A stretch of DNA of 64,000 nucleotides from Orientallactaga sibirica (lineage: Eukaryota > Chordata > Mammalia > Rodentia > Dipodidae): assembly GCA_036365145.1 (NCBI GenBank), contig JAEOAD010000240.1:3410001-3474000 (forward strand), given 5' to 3'. Positions within the stretch are counted from its first letter, which is position 1; each line of letters opens with the position of its first letter. This document shows positions 33,379 to 44,408 of the stretch, piece by piece. The translations under genes and the position numbers were made by a program. The notes beneath the pieces are model-generated. The model was not told the DNA's origin and made no database searches. It saw nothing but the letters and a program-made list of their open reading frames with translations.

Positions 33379-33715
33379 TGGTGGATTGAATGGAAAATGT
33401 CCCCCCTTGAATACTTAATCCTCAGTTGTTGGTACTGTCTAGGAAGCTTGTGGAGGCTTCAGTAGGTAGATCCTAGTTGGAGAAGGTATGTCCTTGGGCC
33501 TGGGCCTGGGGCTGTTATAATAGTACAGTCCTGCTCAGCAAGTTTGAATTTTCTACTTCTTCTCTGCTAATGTGAAGATATAACATTGTCTGTCTGTTTG
33601 TGCTGTGCTTCCTCTGCCAAAATGAAACTTGAAACTGTAAGGTTAAATAAACCCTCTCTTTCCATAAGGTGCATGTCAGGTATTTTATCCAAGAAATGAG
33701 AAAGTAACTGGCACA
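33379..33715 (+). mobile_element. ERVL-like solo LTR
   Basis: Begins 'tggtggattgaatggaaaat', contains 'gggcctgggcctggggct' and a 'gttaaataaaccctctctt' polyadenylation region, and ends 'gagaaagtaactggcaca'. No internal sequence adjoins it. Confidence 0.7.
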
Positions 33716-33944
33716 GAAAATAGGTAACAATACATCTGACCATGCAGTTTTTAGTCTTTTGGAACTATCTTGTGGGAAGAATGTGGAAAGATTTGGAACT
33801 TTGGATTAGAGAAGACTTACAACCATGCCATCAGAATTCAGTGCACTATTGAATTAGAGCTTGATAGAACAGAAATGCAGACAATGGAGGCTTAGCTTAT
33901 GAAGTTTCAAAGGGGGAAAAAGAACTGGATCAAAACTGAGCTAG
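33716..33944. other. No recognised feature
   Basis: Short spacer between LTR and SINE. Confidence 0.4.
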
Positions 33945-34175
33945 GGCTGGAGAAATGGCTTAATGGTTAACATGCTTGCCTGCAAAGCCTAAGAACCCAG
34001 TTTCAGTTCTCTAGTATCCATGTAAGCCAGATGCAACAGGGTGGCACATGCATCTGCAGTTTGTTTGTAGTAGCTGAAGGCCCTGGCCTGCCCATTTTCT
34101 CTCTGTCTGTATCTGCCCTCCCCCCCTCTCTCTTTCTCTCTTTCAAATAAAATAATAATAATAAAAAAAACAGGG
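33945..34175 (+). mobile_element. DIP-type SINE
   Basis: 'gggctggagaaatggcttaa', 'ggttaacatgcttgcctgca', 'aagccagatgcaacagggtg', a CT-rich stretch and an AATAATAAT tail. Full length or nearly so. TSD not clear. Confidence 0.9.
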
Positions 34176-34267
34176 TAGACTCAAAAATGCCTTGGTAAAG
34201 AATGTGTCTGCCATATGTCAAAGTTCTCAATAAAATAAAAGCAAGTAAAGAAAAAAAAATAATGGAC

Positions 34268-34525
34268 TCAAGGGCTGAAGAGATGGCTTAGCAGTTAAGG
34301 TACCTGCATACAAAGCCAAAGAACCTAACTTCGATTCCCAGGACCCACGTAAGCCAGATGCACAAGATAGAAAATGTGTTTGGAGTTTGTTTGCAGTGGC
34401 TAGAGGCCCTGGCTTGCCCATTCTCTCTCTCACTCTGCCTCTTTCTTTTTCAAACAAGTAAGTAAGTACATAAACAAACAAACAAACAAACAAATAAGTA
34501 AATAAAATATTTTTTTAAATGAATG
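34268..34525 (+). mobile_element. DIP-type SINE
   Basis: 'gggctgaagagatggcttag', 'acgtaagccagatgcacaag', CT-rich stretch, then a tail of AAGT and AAAC units. About 100 bp after the previous copy in the same orientation. The 88-codon minus frame over it is not a gene. Confidence 0.9.
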
Positions 34526-36540
34526 AATTCCTGGATTGGTTTTTGGCTAGTGTTGCTTAAATCAAAATAAACTGAATATTTCAAGTAACCTAATGAATAG
34601 TTGTTAGAAGCAAGTGATGATTTGTGTCCTTGACAGACATAAATGAACATGTTTTCTGTAATACCCATGCTCTCCTTAAAGAGCCTGTTCTACCAGCCAT
34701 GGCTGGGTGTGTATCACCCATGCAACAATAGTCACTGGCAGACACAGCTTGGTATCAGTATACTAAGCCATATTCTCATTCCTGGAAATAAGAAACAAAA
34801 CCCCTCTGTCAACAGTTAAATTTGTAAAGGACATTAAACCAGACTGGGAGTAGACTCATTCAATCCTATGTAAAAGGGTAGATAAATTAGGCAACACAGA
34901 AGGGAAAAGATAGGGACATGAAGACAATAGTGGGGATAGTGCCTTGTGGCATGATGGTTAGGCAAAGTGTGAAAAACAAAAGAGACAGACAGGTGGAATT
35001 AGCGAATGGGAGAGAAGAAGGGACAAAAGGAAGGAGGGAGGTGGGAAAGCAGAGAAACTGTACAATTGTCTTGGATTCTAACAACTCTCCAGCTCTTGAG
35101 TCAAAGTCCCTCCTCCCTTGAGAACACAGAAAGAGTACTAAAAGCAGGTTGAATTGGTTCTGTCCTCATATTAACAGGATTCTAGTAGGAGAGCCTACCT
35201 CTAGCCTATGCATATCTACCTCTAGGCCATGCATATGTAACTCAGGCTAATTTCCATCATATCTTTTATTGCTGTGAATTTAGATTTCATGAATTCTGTT
35301 TCTGTATTTAACAAGCTTATTGAAAGTTATTATCATATGAAATCTGCAATGAAGACATTTTGCTGAACAATAATGAAGTGTTGCCATCGAGATTTGTAAT
35401 TTGTAGAGTTTAATTAAATTCACTGGTTGTTCCAAATTAGTCATCAGTATTTAAAAGAATGGTCTAATAATAATGATTGATAATAAGAAGGAGCCAAATA
35501 GTTTATCACTTTCTAAAACACCTATGTAAAATGTATTTTCCCTGAAACTAATCTTAGTGATTTGCTTTAAGTAAAAAACATCAAATATCCACATGATTAC
35601 TTATCATATTGATATGCTAAATTAAATGTTTAAATTATACTTTCATCACTTTATAATTTTACTATCATTTTATTTATATAGTTGTTTAGATGCTTTAATT
35701 ATGAAAGATTTATAAGAATTTACACATTGTTAGTACATATATAAGAAATTTTAGAAAAATAATGTAAGACTAGGTTGTATAATATTTACCCACTAAGATG
35801 TTCCATATATTATTCAAATTTGAAGAACATTGATTAAGTGCTCTGCTTGTTAAACTAAATGAGAATTTGTTTTGAATCATTTTAATTTTTCAAAAAGTTA
35901 CGGTTATATTTTTAAATATAACTACTGCACTTAATGTTGTTTTTTTCTATGATAGACTTCCTTAATGAATTTGGATAAATTTTGTTTTTAATAGTTAAAC
36001 TGAATCTCTCTCCCACCTTTTCCACCTGATTTTCTGTCACTTGATCTCTGCTTCATTGCTGTCAACCTGCATGCTTTCAGTTGATTTCAGTAGTGCTATT
36101 TGCGGTTTCTCACTGTCCTCTACCTGCCCAGCCTCCTGGAGATGGTTCACAATGGCTCACAGGGCACCAGCTACAAAGAAATCATTTCAGCTCCAGGATA
36201 TCAATTCACATGATCAACCCCAAAGCATCATGTTAGTGTTTTCAGTTCAGCACACATGGACTCGGTAGAAAACTGATACAAGTAAAATGGTAAATCATAA
36301 ATGCAGAATTTAGAAAGAAACATACAGCACTTGCCTTTTCAGTCCCTCTCAAGCCATCTAGTAACCGTTAATGTAAAACGTATGTTCACATCTAGGGGAA
36401 GATATCTCTTATCTCTGAAAAAGAAATGTATGGAGAGACCTAAAACTAGGCTTACTTCTCTGTGAGTCCTATATAATTCTCCTTAACAGCTTGTACATAC
36501 ATCCAGAGACTCAATATACAGGACCACCAAAATGTGTGTA
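34526..36540. other. About 2 kb without a recognised feature
   Basis: AT-rich single-copy-looking DNA, with an A/G-rich patch at 34940-35050. A 39-codon minus frame at 36040-36156 is discussed under rejected items. No splice, promoter or repeat structure is seen. Confidence 0.5.
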
Positions 36541-36572
36541 CATATATATATATATATATATTTTTTTTTTTC
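36541..36572. repeat. (TA)n followed by T run
   Basis: About ten TA units running into eleven T. Confidence 0.9.
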
Positions 36573-36684
36573 CCAAAGAATTGGCTATTTTCTTGTTGTC
36601 TGGAAAGTCTGAAGGAAATTCCTGAATAGGAACTATGACTGTAGTCTTGAGTCAGAATTTATAAAACAGTGATGAAAACTTGAA

Positions 36685-36862
36685 TATATACACAGAAAAA
36701 AAAAGCCCTCCTATATTCATGGCCTAGAAGAATTATTATTGTTAAAATACCCACAATATCCCAATCAATCTACAAATTCAATTAATTATCCATCAAAATA
36801 CTAATGACATTCTTTATAGAGCTAAAAAGTACTACTAAAATTCACATGGAATTACAGAAGAC
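36685..36862 (+). pseudogene. L1 ORF2 fragment, plus
   Basis: 'ttgttaaaatacccacaata', 'tcaatctacaaattcaatta', 'aatgacattctttatagagc', 'aaaattcacatggaatta' is the ORF2 region after the RT core. The fragment is short, and both ends are cut by later events. Confidence 0.8.
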
Positions 36863-36865
36863 CCT

Positions 36866-37218
36866 ATACCACTTTTCTCATTGTTGTGATAAAATACTTG
36901 ACAAAAGCCACACAAAGAAAGAAGGATTTATTTTGGGTCCCAGTTTGTGATGAAAAGGGCATGGTTGCAAGAAGCATGAAGCAAATTGTTGCTTTCAATC
37001 TGTAGTCAGGAAGCAGAGATAAATGAATGTCAATGTTTAGCTCATTGTCCATCTAATTCAATGGGAGACCCCACCCTATGGAATGGTGCCACCCACAGTT
37101 AGGGCAGGTCTTTCTACCTCAGCTAAACTAATCTAGAAGCTCTTCCACAGATATGTAAGATTTGATTTCTAGTAGAATCGAGATTCCGTGATGCTGACAA
37201 CCAATATTAACCACCACA
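36866..37218 (-). mobile_element. ERVL-like solo LTR with 5-bp TSD
   Basis: Minus-strand LTR. At its left, in plus orientation, is 'acttttctcattgttgtgat' and at its right 'aatattaaccaccaca'. It contains the reverse of 'ccaaaataaatccttctttc', a polyadenylation region. GACCC lies at about 36860 and at 37220-37224, fitting the 5-bp TSD of ERVL-type insertions. The left neighbour is L1 and the right neighbour is a B4 tail. Confidence 0.75.
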
Positions 37219-37320
37219 GACCCTGTCTCAAAACAAAGTAGAAGGTGAGAACCAACACCTGAGGCTATCTTCTGACCATACCATTTATACTGAGGTATGC
37301 AACCCCCCCCCACATACCTG
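37219..37320 (+). mobile_element. B4 tail fragment
   Basis: 'accctgtctcaaaacaaagt', 'ctgaggctatcttctgacca' and a C-rich end are the last third of a B4. Its head is missing. Confidence 0.65.
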
Positions 37321-37402
37321 GGGAGCTCTTCTCACACAAGCCTTCATAGTGAAGTGTTTCCTTGGGTTCAGTTGCCCAGATACTCAGAGGCATGTCAATC
37401 AG

Positions 37403-37587
37403 GATCCAACTGGGGCCAGGCGTGGTGGCGCACGCCTTTAATTCCAGCACTCGGGAGGCAGAGGTAGGAGGATCGCTGAGAGTTCGAGGCCACCCTGAGA
37501 CTACATAGTGAATTCCAGGTCAGCCTGGACCAGAGTAAGACCCTACCTCACAAAAAAAAAAAAAAAAAAAAAAAAAAAGATCCAACT
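37403..37587 (+). mobile_element. B1 SINE, young, with TSD and long A tail
   Basis: Body 37412-37578, near consensus with CpGs kept ('caggcgtggtggcgcacgcc'), ending in about 27 A. GATCCAACT at 37403-37411 and 37579-37587. Confidence 0.95.
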
Positions 37588-37593
37588 AGGCTG

Positions 37594-38045
37594 TATTATT
37601 ACTTTTCTCATTGCCTGAGCAAAATACATGGCAAAGACAACTTAAGGAAAAAAGAGCTTTTTTAAAAGTTCTAATATAAATCTATTTCTTTAAATCATGG
37701 AAATATATATGATGATTATGGGGCAGAGGGTTCATTTTCAACATGATCTCATGGTTTGTAGGGATACAGTCCTTCATGGTGGGAAGACATAGAAGAAGGA
37801 ACATGAGGTAGCTGATCATACTATATTTGGGGTCTAAAAGTAGACATTGTGAATACTGTTGTTCCACTTGTTTTCTCTGTTATATATAGCCTAGGACACC
37901 AGCCCATGGCATAGTAATGGCCACATTTTTCCAGGTCTTACCACACAGTTAAACCTCTATGGAAATGCCCCTGCAGCTCAAACAGAAATGTCTTTTCTAA
38001 GTTATTCCAAATCAAGTCATTTGGCAGTGAATATTAACCATTATG
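37594..38045 (-). mobile_element. ERVL-like solo LTR
   Basis: Same family as 36866-37218: 'attacttttctcattgcctg', 'gatacagtccttcatggtgg', 'aggacaccagcccatggcat', 'gtgaatattaaccattatga'. It contains an extra AT-rich patch near 37660-37720. Confidence 0.7.
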
Positions 38046-38759
38046 AGGATCTACCTTAGTAATATACCTATGGTGTCAGCATTGAAGAATGCAGTACAAA
38101 TCACAAAGAATGAGTGAGTTATGTGGCCATGGAGGCATCAACCTGGATTTCTAAGGAAGGCCTTGAAAGCCAGGCAATGTACAGCAGGATAACCTGTATG
38201 GATCCCCCAGGAGGTTAACATGTGAAGCTGAGAGAATGAAGTTTTTAATTTGCAACAGAGACCCCCTGGGTATTGGCAATGTCAGAAGTGTTGAGTGTTT
38301 TGCCAAAGAAAGCTGCAGGTGATAAGGTGTTTTGTTTTTTTGTTTTTCCATCTAGAGTGAGGTCACATAAGCTGCAAACAGAAAGGCCATAGGTGCAGAG
38401 CTTCCCAAGGCCATTAGAATTCTCATCAGAATACCAGCTGCCACTGGTACTCAATACTACAGGAGCCATCGTTTTTCCTGCTGGGTTCAGACTTGCCTTT
38501 TTATACTCTCCCAATCCTTCCATTTTGAAAGGAAATGCTTACTTGGTACTATAGCATATTGAAAGTACATAAATTGTTTTATGATTTTTATAGAGATTCA
38601 CAGTTAATTGTGTGCTCTGAATTTCAGAGGAGGCTTTAAATTTACATTGTTGAACACTGTTAGATCTTTGAGGATTTTGAGGACTCATAGAGATTAACAA
38701 AATGTATTTTGCAAGATGTAAACTGGTGAAGGTTATCTTCATTTTTTACATGTAGTTAA
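38046..38759. other. No recognised feature
   Basis: Single-copy-looking DNA. The 92- and 67-codon minus frames at 38245-38742 do not resemble known proteins. Confidence 0.4.
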
Positions 38760-38930
38760 AAGCTATCCTAAAGAATAGGAAAATATTGCCAACTATTTAG
38801 CTGACAGAAGTTTAATGTCCAGAATATGTAAGGAATTAAAAACTTAACAAAAATCAAGTCATCAAATTAAAACTGGCCAAGGGATTTGATAGACATTTCT
38901 CAAAAGGAGAAATACAAAAACCAACAAATA
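38760..38930 (+). pseudogene. L1 ORF2 3' part, left of an LTR insertion
   Basis: 'aaatattgccaactatttag', 'ttaatgtccagaatatgtaa', 'ggatttgatagacatttctc' are late ORF2 blocks. Continues at 39447 after the LTR. Confidence 0.8.
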
Positions 38931-39446
38931 TGCCCCGACCGGCGGGGTTCAACAGAGGCTCGAGGGGAGGCTAAACCTGGATGGGGAACAAACAGGCACA
39001 AAGAAAGAAAGCCCTGCTTCAAACTCCAGTCAAGGCTTCATTTATTATTATTCATACAGAGGTATATATAGGGGAGGCAGGAAGAAGGCAAGTGGGATTT
39101 ATGGCTATAGGGGAGGCAGGAAGAAGGCAAGTGGGATTTATGGCTGCCTAATGGATTTTATGGCTACCAGAGGTTTTGATTGATGAGGAGAGAGGGTCGG
39201 GGGTCTCTTGAGTGATAGGCCTCACAGATGTTTACAAGAATGTCTGTTGAGATTACAGGCAGGGCGGATTTACATCAATCCTGTTTGTTAAGATACACAT
39301 CTTTAGGTTACATCTTGTTCTTATCAAAGCAGGCTTTTTGGGAAGGCTTGGTAAATTTCACAGGAACTCAGGAAGCTGAAATCTTAACACAAAGAGTGGA
39401 GGCTTCTTCCTCCAAATGGTTGCAGTTTGGCTCAAGGTCTCCAACA
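38931..39446 (-). mobile_element. ERVK-like solo LTR with perfect 6-bp TSD, inside L1
   Basis: In plus orientation it starts TGCCCCGACC and ends CTCCAACA, flanked by CAAATA at 38925-38930 and 39447-39452. On the minus strand it has a TATA-like 'ctatatatacctctg' (about 39062), an AATAATAAATG signal region (about 39045) and a GC-rich U5-like end. It differs from the LTRs at 16156 and 62053. A tandem duplication of about 43 bp lies at 39072-39157. No internal sequence is present. Confidence 0.85.
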
Positions 39447-39965
39447 CAAATACATGAAAAATTGTTCAGTGCCATTAGCCATAAAGGAAGAGCACGTCAA
39501 AATTAAGAGGAGATGCATCTCACCTCTACTAGCTACTGGCAAACCAACAAAAATAACAAATACTGGCAAGGTTGAAAGGAAAAGAAACTTTAATGCACTG
39601 TTGGTGGTAATGCAAATTGGTACACTATTATAAAGGACAGTATAGTTTCCTCAAAAAAATAAAAATACATCTACCATATTTATCCCATTACTGGGTGATT
39701 ATCCAAAGGAAATGAAAGTCAGCATAGTAGAAATATCTGCATTCCCATTTTCTTACAGCTCTGTTCATCATAGATAATATGAAGAATCATAGGTTCTCAA
39801 CAATAGGTTAGTGAATGAAGAAAATGTGTTACACAGATGCAATGAAGAATATTCAGGTGCGAAGGATGCAATTCTGTCACGGGTAGAACTGAAGGTCAGT
39901 GAAATAGGTCAGACACAGAAAAACAAGAACTACATGTCTCTTCCAGTAAGCTATCAAATGTTCAT
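39447..39965 (+). pseudogene. L1 ORF2 3' end, right of the LTR insertion
   Basis: Resumes with 'catgaaaaattgttcagtgc', then 'gcactgttggtggtaatgca', 'ctaccatatttatcccatta' and 'atacatctac'-like text. Together with the left part it forms one decayed ORF2 C-terminus. Confidence 0.8.
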
Positions 39966-41344
39966 CTGAAATAAATGTTGTTCTGAAGGACAGTGATGGC
40001 TACAGATTGTATGTGGGGTGGGACAGGAGAGGTTGTGGGGGCAGGGAAGATAAATTTTGTAAGTACATGCCGATGCATGTATACAAATGTTACACTGAAT
40101 CCCATTGAAATGTACAATGCTAGGCATTAATAGAAAGAATAAAGCAAGGGTAATCTTGGTTCTGTTCTTAAAGTCAGACTGAAACCCTGATTGAAAGAGG
40201 CTCACCCACATTACTGAGGATAATGCCCTGCACTTAAGGCCAACTGAGTACAGAACCAGATCTACACAGTACCTGCACACAATTGCCTGCAATAGTTCAT
40301 GAAAGCCAGATAGGATAGCCTAGCCAAGTTGTCATATAAAATGACCACTAATGTCTCTCCATATGATTGGTATTTTCTACATGTTGACTGGTAGAACCTA
40401 AGCTTTCCTCCTTACTATGTTCTTGAAATCCCAAGATGAAAGTTCCATTTTTTTACCTGTGAAACCCACTGTTCTTCTTGACTTTCAGTGACTGTTAAAC
40501 TCCATATTAAGGCAGTCATCAGACCCCTGATGCTTTTGTGAGATTGCTGACCTCTTGTCAGATTTCTTCCTTGGAGTGCTGGGAAGACCTTTCTCCTGGA
40601 CATCCTCTTTCTCTGCTGGCTATTCTAGAGTCTCTAACCTGTACCAAGAGTCTGGGTGAGTGATCCTCATGTTAATGGCACAAGATTTTAAAGTGTTGTT
40701 GCCTTACTTTTATAGCACTCCTGCAGATTTCTGTCAAACACTATGAGTTAGAAGAGGCACTCTAGGGAGTCCTATTATGTCCTTGTCCCTAGTCCTGGCA
40801 GTAGCACAGGCATGACTGGCCAACAATTCCAAGCAGCCCTCAGCATTCAGTTCAGTCACATAAGAGCCCCAAACTGTCAGGAAGTACAACTAAAACTTTG
40901 TCCTCATTTGGAAGTACTATTTACTTAGGACCTTAAGTTTCCAAATTTGTGGATTCTGAGCATGTAGGAACAAAATTATTCTTTATAATAGCAATGTTAA
41001 GTTTAATATTGAGGGATAAATTCCATTTCCACCTTAAGTTTCAAGTGTAGAGTGGGGAAGATACTATTGTCGATTGGTCTCTGATTCAGTACACCTAAAT
41101 GTCACTCTCCTGAGCTGGTGCCTACTGAAGCCTCTGTCAGACTATCTGCTGATAGAAGATAGGACATGAGGTTAAAATAAAACAAAACAAAAAAGATAAG
41201 AAAGAAATCCTATGAATGTGAGCCCATCATAAAGTGATCATAAAGTGAGTTTCTTGTCTGAGGATGCTTTGTGCATGCCAGTGAAAACAACATATGCTGA
41301 GTTCATTACTATACTAGTATTTTAGGGCCAAGTACTAAAAATAG
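39966..41344. other. About 1.4 kb without a recognised feature
   Basis: The first 150 bp may be decayed L1 3' UTR. The rest looks single-copy. The minus frame at 39954-40292 (112 codons) is Cys/His/Ser-rich but matches nothing I recognise. Confidence 0.4.
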
Positions 41345-41715
41345 GTGTATTACAGCAATGTAAGTTTATTTTTATGTAGATCTGAATAAGTCCCAAATCC
41401 AAGTGGCAATAGAATTGTGATCTCCAAGGGCTTCTGAGAGCATCTGTTCCATGCTTTTAACTTCTGATGTTGACAGTGTTTGGAGTCCTTGATTTGCTGA
41501 TGTTTGTCTCTGCCCTCTGCGTCTTCATATAATAGTCTTCTAAGAACAACAGTCAAATAATTTGAGAGATCACCTTACTCTAGCATGACTATCTTAACTA
41601 ATTATATCTGCAACGACCTTATTTCCAAATGTGGTCTCTTTCTGGTATTCTGGGGATTAGGACTTCTGCACATCTTTCAGGTGGCTGGTACATAATTATG
41701 ACAAACATGTAGGTT
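41345..41715 (-). mobile_element. Mammalian-wide MLT/MaLR-like LTR, minus
   Basis: Minus-strand copy with 'gagagcatctgttccatgct', 'taattatatctgcaacgacc', 'ttatttccaaatgtggtctc' and 'tctggggattaggacttctg' in the order known from old MaLR-type LTRs. Old. Confidence 0.65.
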
Positions 41716-42544
41716 CTAAAGTACAAACTGTCTTGTCTTCCTTTAGAGAGAAAGTTTCTAATGTGATCGATCTTACATGTGGGAGCTGGGTGGTCCTTTT
41801 AGGAAATGGTGCTACATCAGTTCACTGTTGGCTTCATGGTTGACAGTCTTGGGCACCAAGCCAGTGTGGTGGCTATCATGTTGTAGGGAGAGAAAGTTCA
41901 CATTGCCAAGATTTACTGACATGGCTTGACTGTGTTTCAAACAAATTCAAATACAAAAATGTGACATGGGCTCTCACAAGACACAAACTATTTTAATGCA
42001 TGAATCAGATTTTCTAGCTTCTTGGACTATGATAAAACAGCACTGGATTGTTTTGGAGAGGAGACTGAATGCCATCTGTGATAGCAAACCCTGGGTCTTT
42101 CTGTATCAATGGAATTTTCTTCAGAGGATGCCACCTGGCCTGTTTTTATATATGATATGAATACTCCAATATTCCATGATCATCCTACAAATATTTATTC
42201 ATATAACTCTTCTTCCAGAACTCTTTGTGATTGATTCTCTCTATAGCTTTTCCTGGTGTTTGATGAAGTGACTATCTCATTGGACTCATATGGGAGCCAT
42301 TTTGGACGCATGAAGTAGACTATCTCTCCATTTAAAATAACTAGAGCATTAAAATTGTGCCCACTGAGATAACTTCCAACTTTATATTACTTTTCAGATC
42401 TTTAAATATGGGGCTAGAGTATAACATCTACCCATTGGATAGGGTCAATAGCTCTCAAACAGACAATTTTACTCATTGGCTAATAGTCATAGCTAACTTA
42501 CAAAGAGGACACATCTTTAGATTAAAAAATTGTGACAGGGCAGA
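41716..42544. other. No recognised feature
   Basis: Single-copy-looking DNA. Frames at 41966-42160 and 42357-42581 are unassigned. Confidence 0.4.
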
Positions 42545-42549
42545 GAGTG

Positions 42550-42904
42550 TATATTGCAGTCAGGTTTGCACTGCTGGCTGAAATCACCAGACCGAGAGCA
42601 GCTTGTGGTGAGGGAAGTTTACTTTGGCTTACAGACTTCAGACTTGAGGAGAAGGTCCATGATGGCAGGGGAAAATGGTGGCATGAGCAGAGGGTGGATA
42701 TCACCTCCTGGCCAACATCAGGTGGACAATAGGAAAGGAGAGTGTGCCCCACACAGGCAAGGGGAAACTGGCTATAATATCTATAAGCCCACCCCTCACA
42801 ATACATTGCCTCCAGGGGGCTTTAATTCCCAAATCTCCATCAGCTGGGAACCTAGCACTCACAAAACCTAAGTTTATGGGGGACACCTGAATCAAACCAC
42901 CTCA
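42550..42904 (-). mobile_element. 3' LTR of a non-autonomous ERVL/MaLR-type element
   Basis: 355 bp, similar along its length to 44082-44403: 'catgatggcaggggaaaatg', 'ggggaaactggctataatat', 'gtttatgggggacacctgaa'. The minus strand starts with the sequence complementary to 'gaatcaaaccacctca', next to a purine-rich tract. A GAGTG at 42545-42549 may pair with GAGTA at 44404-44408 as a 5-bp TSD. Confidence 0.8.
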
Positions 42905-44081
42905 TTCTGCCTCTGGTCCCCATAAACTGATAACCATCCATGATGTAAAATGCAGTGAATTCAGTCATACTTTAAAAGTCCCCATAGTTTTTATCAATCC
43001 TAATGATGTTCAAACATTCCCATAGTCCAAGATCTTTTAACTGAGCCATAATACCAAAAATTCCCGCCCCCCCAAATGCATAATGGCACAGAATAAACAC
43101 TCACATTGCAAAAGATGGCATTGGGCATAGCAAAGACATATTCAACCAATAAAAGATTTAAACAGAGCAAACATCAAACTCTATAGCTTCAAGTCCAACA
43201 ACTCTAGTCTGTGATAAATCTCCAAGTCCAATAATCCTAACCAGCAACAAGTCTCTGGAGTTCCAATTCTGCCCCTCCAGCTAGGCTACTCACAGTCCTT
43301 CAAAACTTCATCTGGGGCCGGCAGCTCTCCTTAGTAGCCATCTCATGGTCCCATCATCTCCACTGTGTCTCCACTGCAATGCACAGTCCATCCACAAGGC
43401 TCCATCTGGTCTCCATGCAGGCATCCAGCAAACTTGTTTCACACTGCCCATGGCTGTTTCTCAAACACAAGACCGTGTTGCAAATTCAGTGACCACCCCC
43501 CCCTCTATCCTGCATTTCTATACTCCATAATACCAGGTGGGGTGCCAATTTGTTAAACAAGGGTGGAATAAAGTGGACTTTGAAGAAGACACTGATTCAC
43601 CATTCATACCCCTTCAAGACAGCATTCTTTCTGTTGTCATAATGCAGGTCAGCTGGCCCAATCTAGTTGGTTATAATCTCTCATACAGTTGCAGTTGAAG
43701 AGGCAGAAGTTTCAGCCCAAAGATTTATTTCTGTGCCATATCCCTCTGCACATACCAGCCATTTCTACAGTCTGTAACCCTGCACAAGTTCTCAGGACAT
43801 GGGTACAACAGCAAGCCTATCATACAAACTGCTTTAAGCCCAGTCCAGGCAAAGCTCTTTCTCACCCTCATAAGCCAAACCTCACAGTCCATAGTTCCTA
43901 CCACATTCAGGTCTTTCAACTCTGACCAGAATAGTCTGTCAAGCTATACTTATGGCACTGCAAAAAGTCTCTTAGGTGTCAAATCTTTCCACATTCCTCT
44001 TAAAAATCAGCTCCAAAAGGCTAAAGTCACACAGTCAGATATCTAGCAGCAAATGATACCACTCTTCATTACCAACTTTCC
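42905..44081 (-). mobile_element. Internal region of the ERVL/MaLR-type element
   Basis: 1,177 bp without a coherent gag, pol or env frame. On the minus strand, just after the 5' LTR, 'agttggtaatgaagagtggt' resembles the Leu-tRNA primer site of ERVL/MaLR elements. Just before the 3' LTR is a purine-rich 'ggggaccagaggcagaatga', a polypurine-tract candidate. No protein product is expected, so mobility would have needed proteins supplied in trans. Confidence 0.75.
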
Positions 44082-44403
44082 TGTTGCAGTTAGATTCACA
44101 TTGCTGGAAGAAAACATCAGACCAAACTTGTGGGGGAAAAAAGGTTTATTTTGTCTTATAGACTCGAGGGGAAGCTCCATGATGGTAGGGGAAAAAGATG
44201 GCATGAGCAAAGGATAGACATCACCTCCAGGCTAACATCAGGTAGAACACAGGAATAGGAGATTGTGCCCCACACTGGTGAGGGGAAACTGGCTATAATA
44301 CCCATAAGCCCACCCCTAACAATACACTGCCTCCAGGAGGCATTGGGAACCTAGCAGTCAGAAAACCCAAGTTTATGGGGGACACTTGAATCAAACCACC
44401 ACA
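44082..44403 (-). mobile_element. 5' LTR of the same element
   Basis: 322 bp. Differs from the other LTR by substitutions and by lacking a block of about 26 bp that contains 'cccaaatctccatcagct'. It ends in plus orientation with 'aaaccaccaca'. Confidence 0.8.
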
Positions 44404-44408
44404 GAGTA

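Noticed and set aside
36040..36156. 39-codon minus-strand frame containing 'QVEDSEKPQIALLKSTESMQ', which looks like an acidic protein C-terminus
   Set aside because: An in-frame stop lies directly upstream, the length is within chance expectation, and I could not name a parent gene. A protein search with the peptide would settle it; a strong hit would make it a pseudogene remnant.
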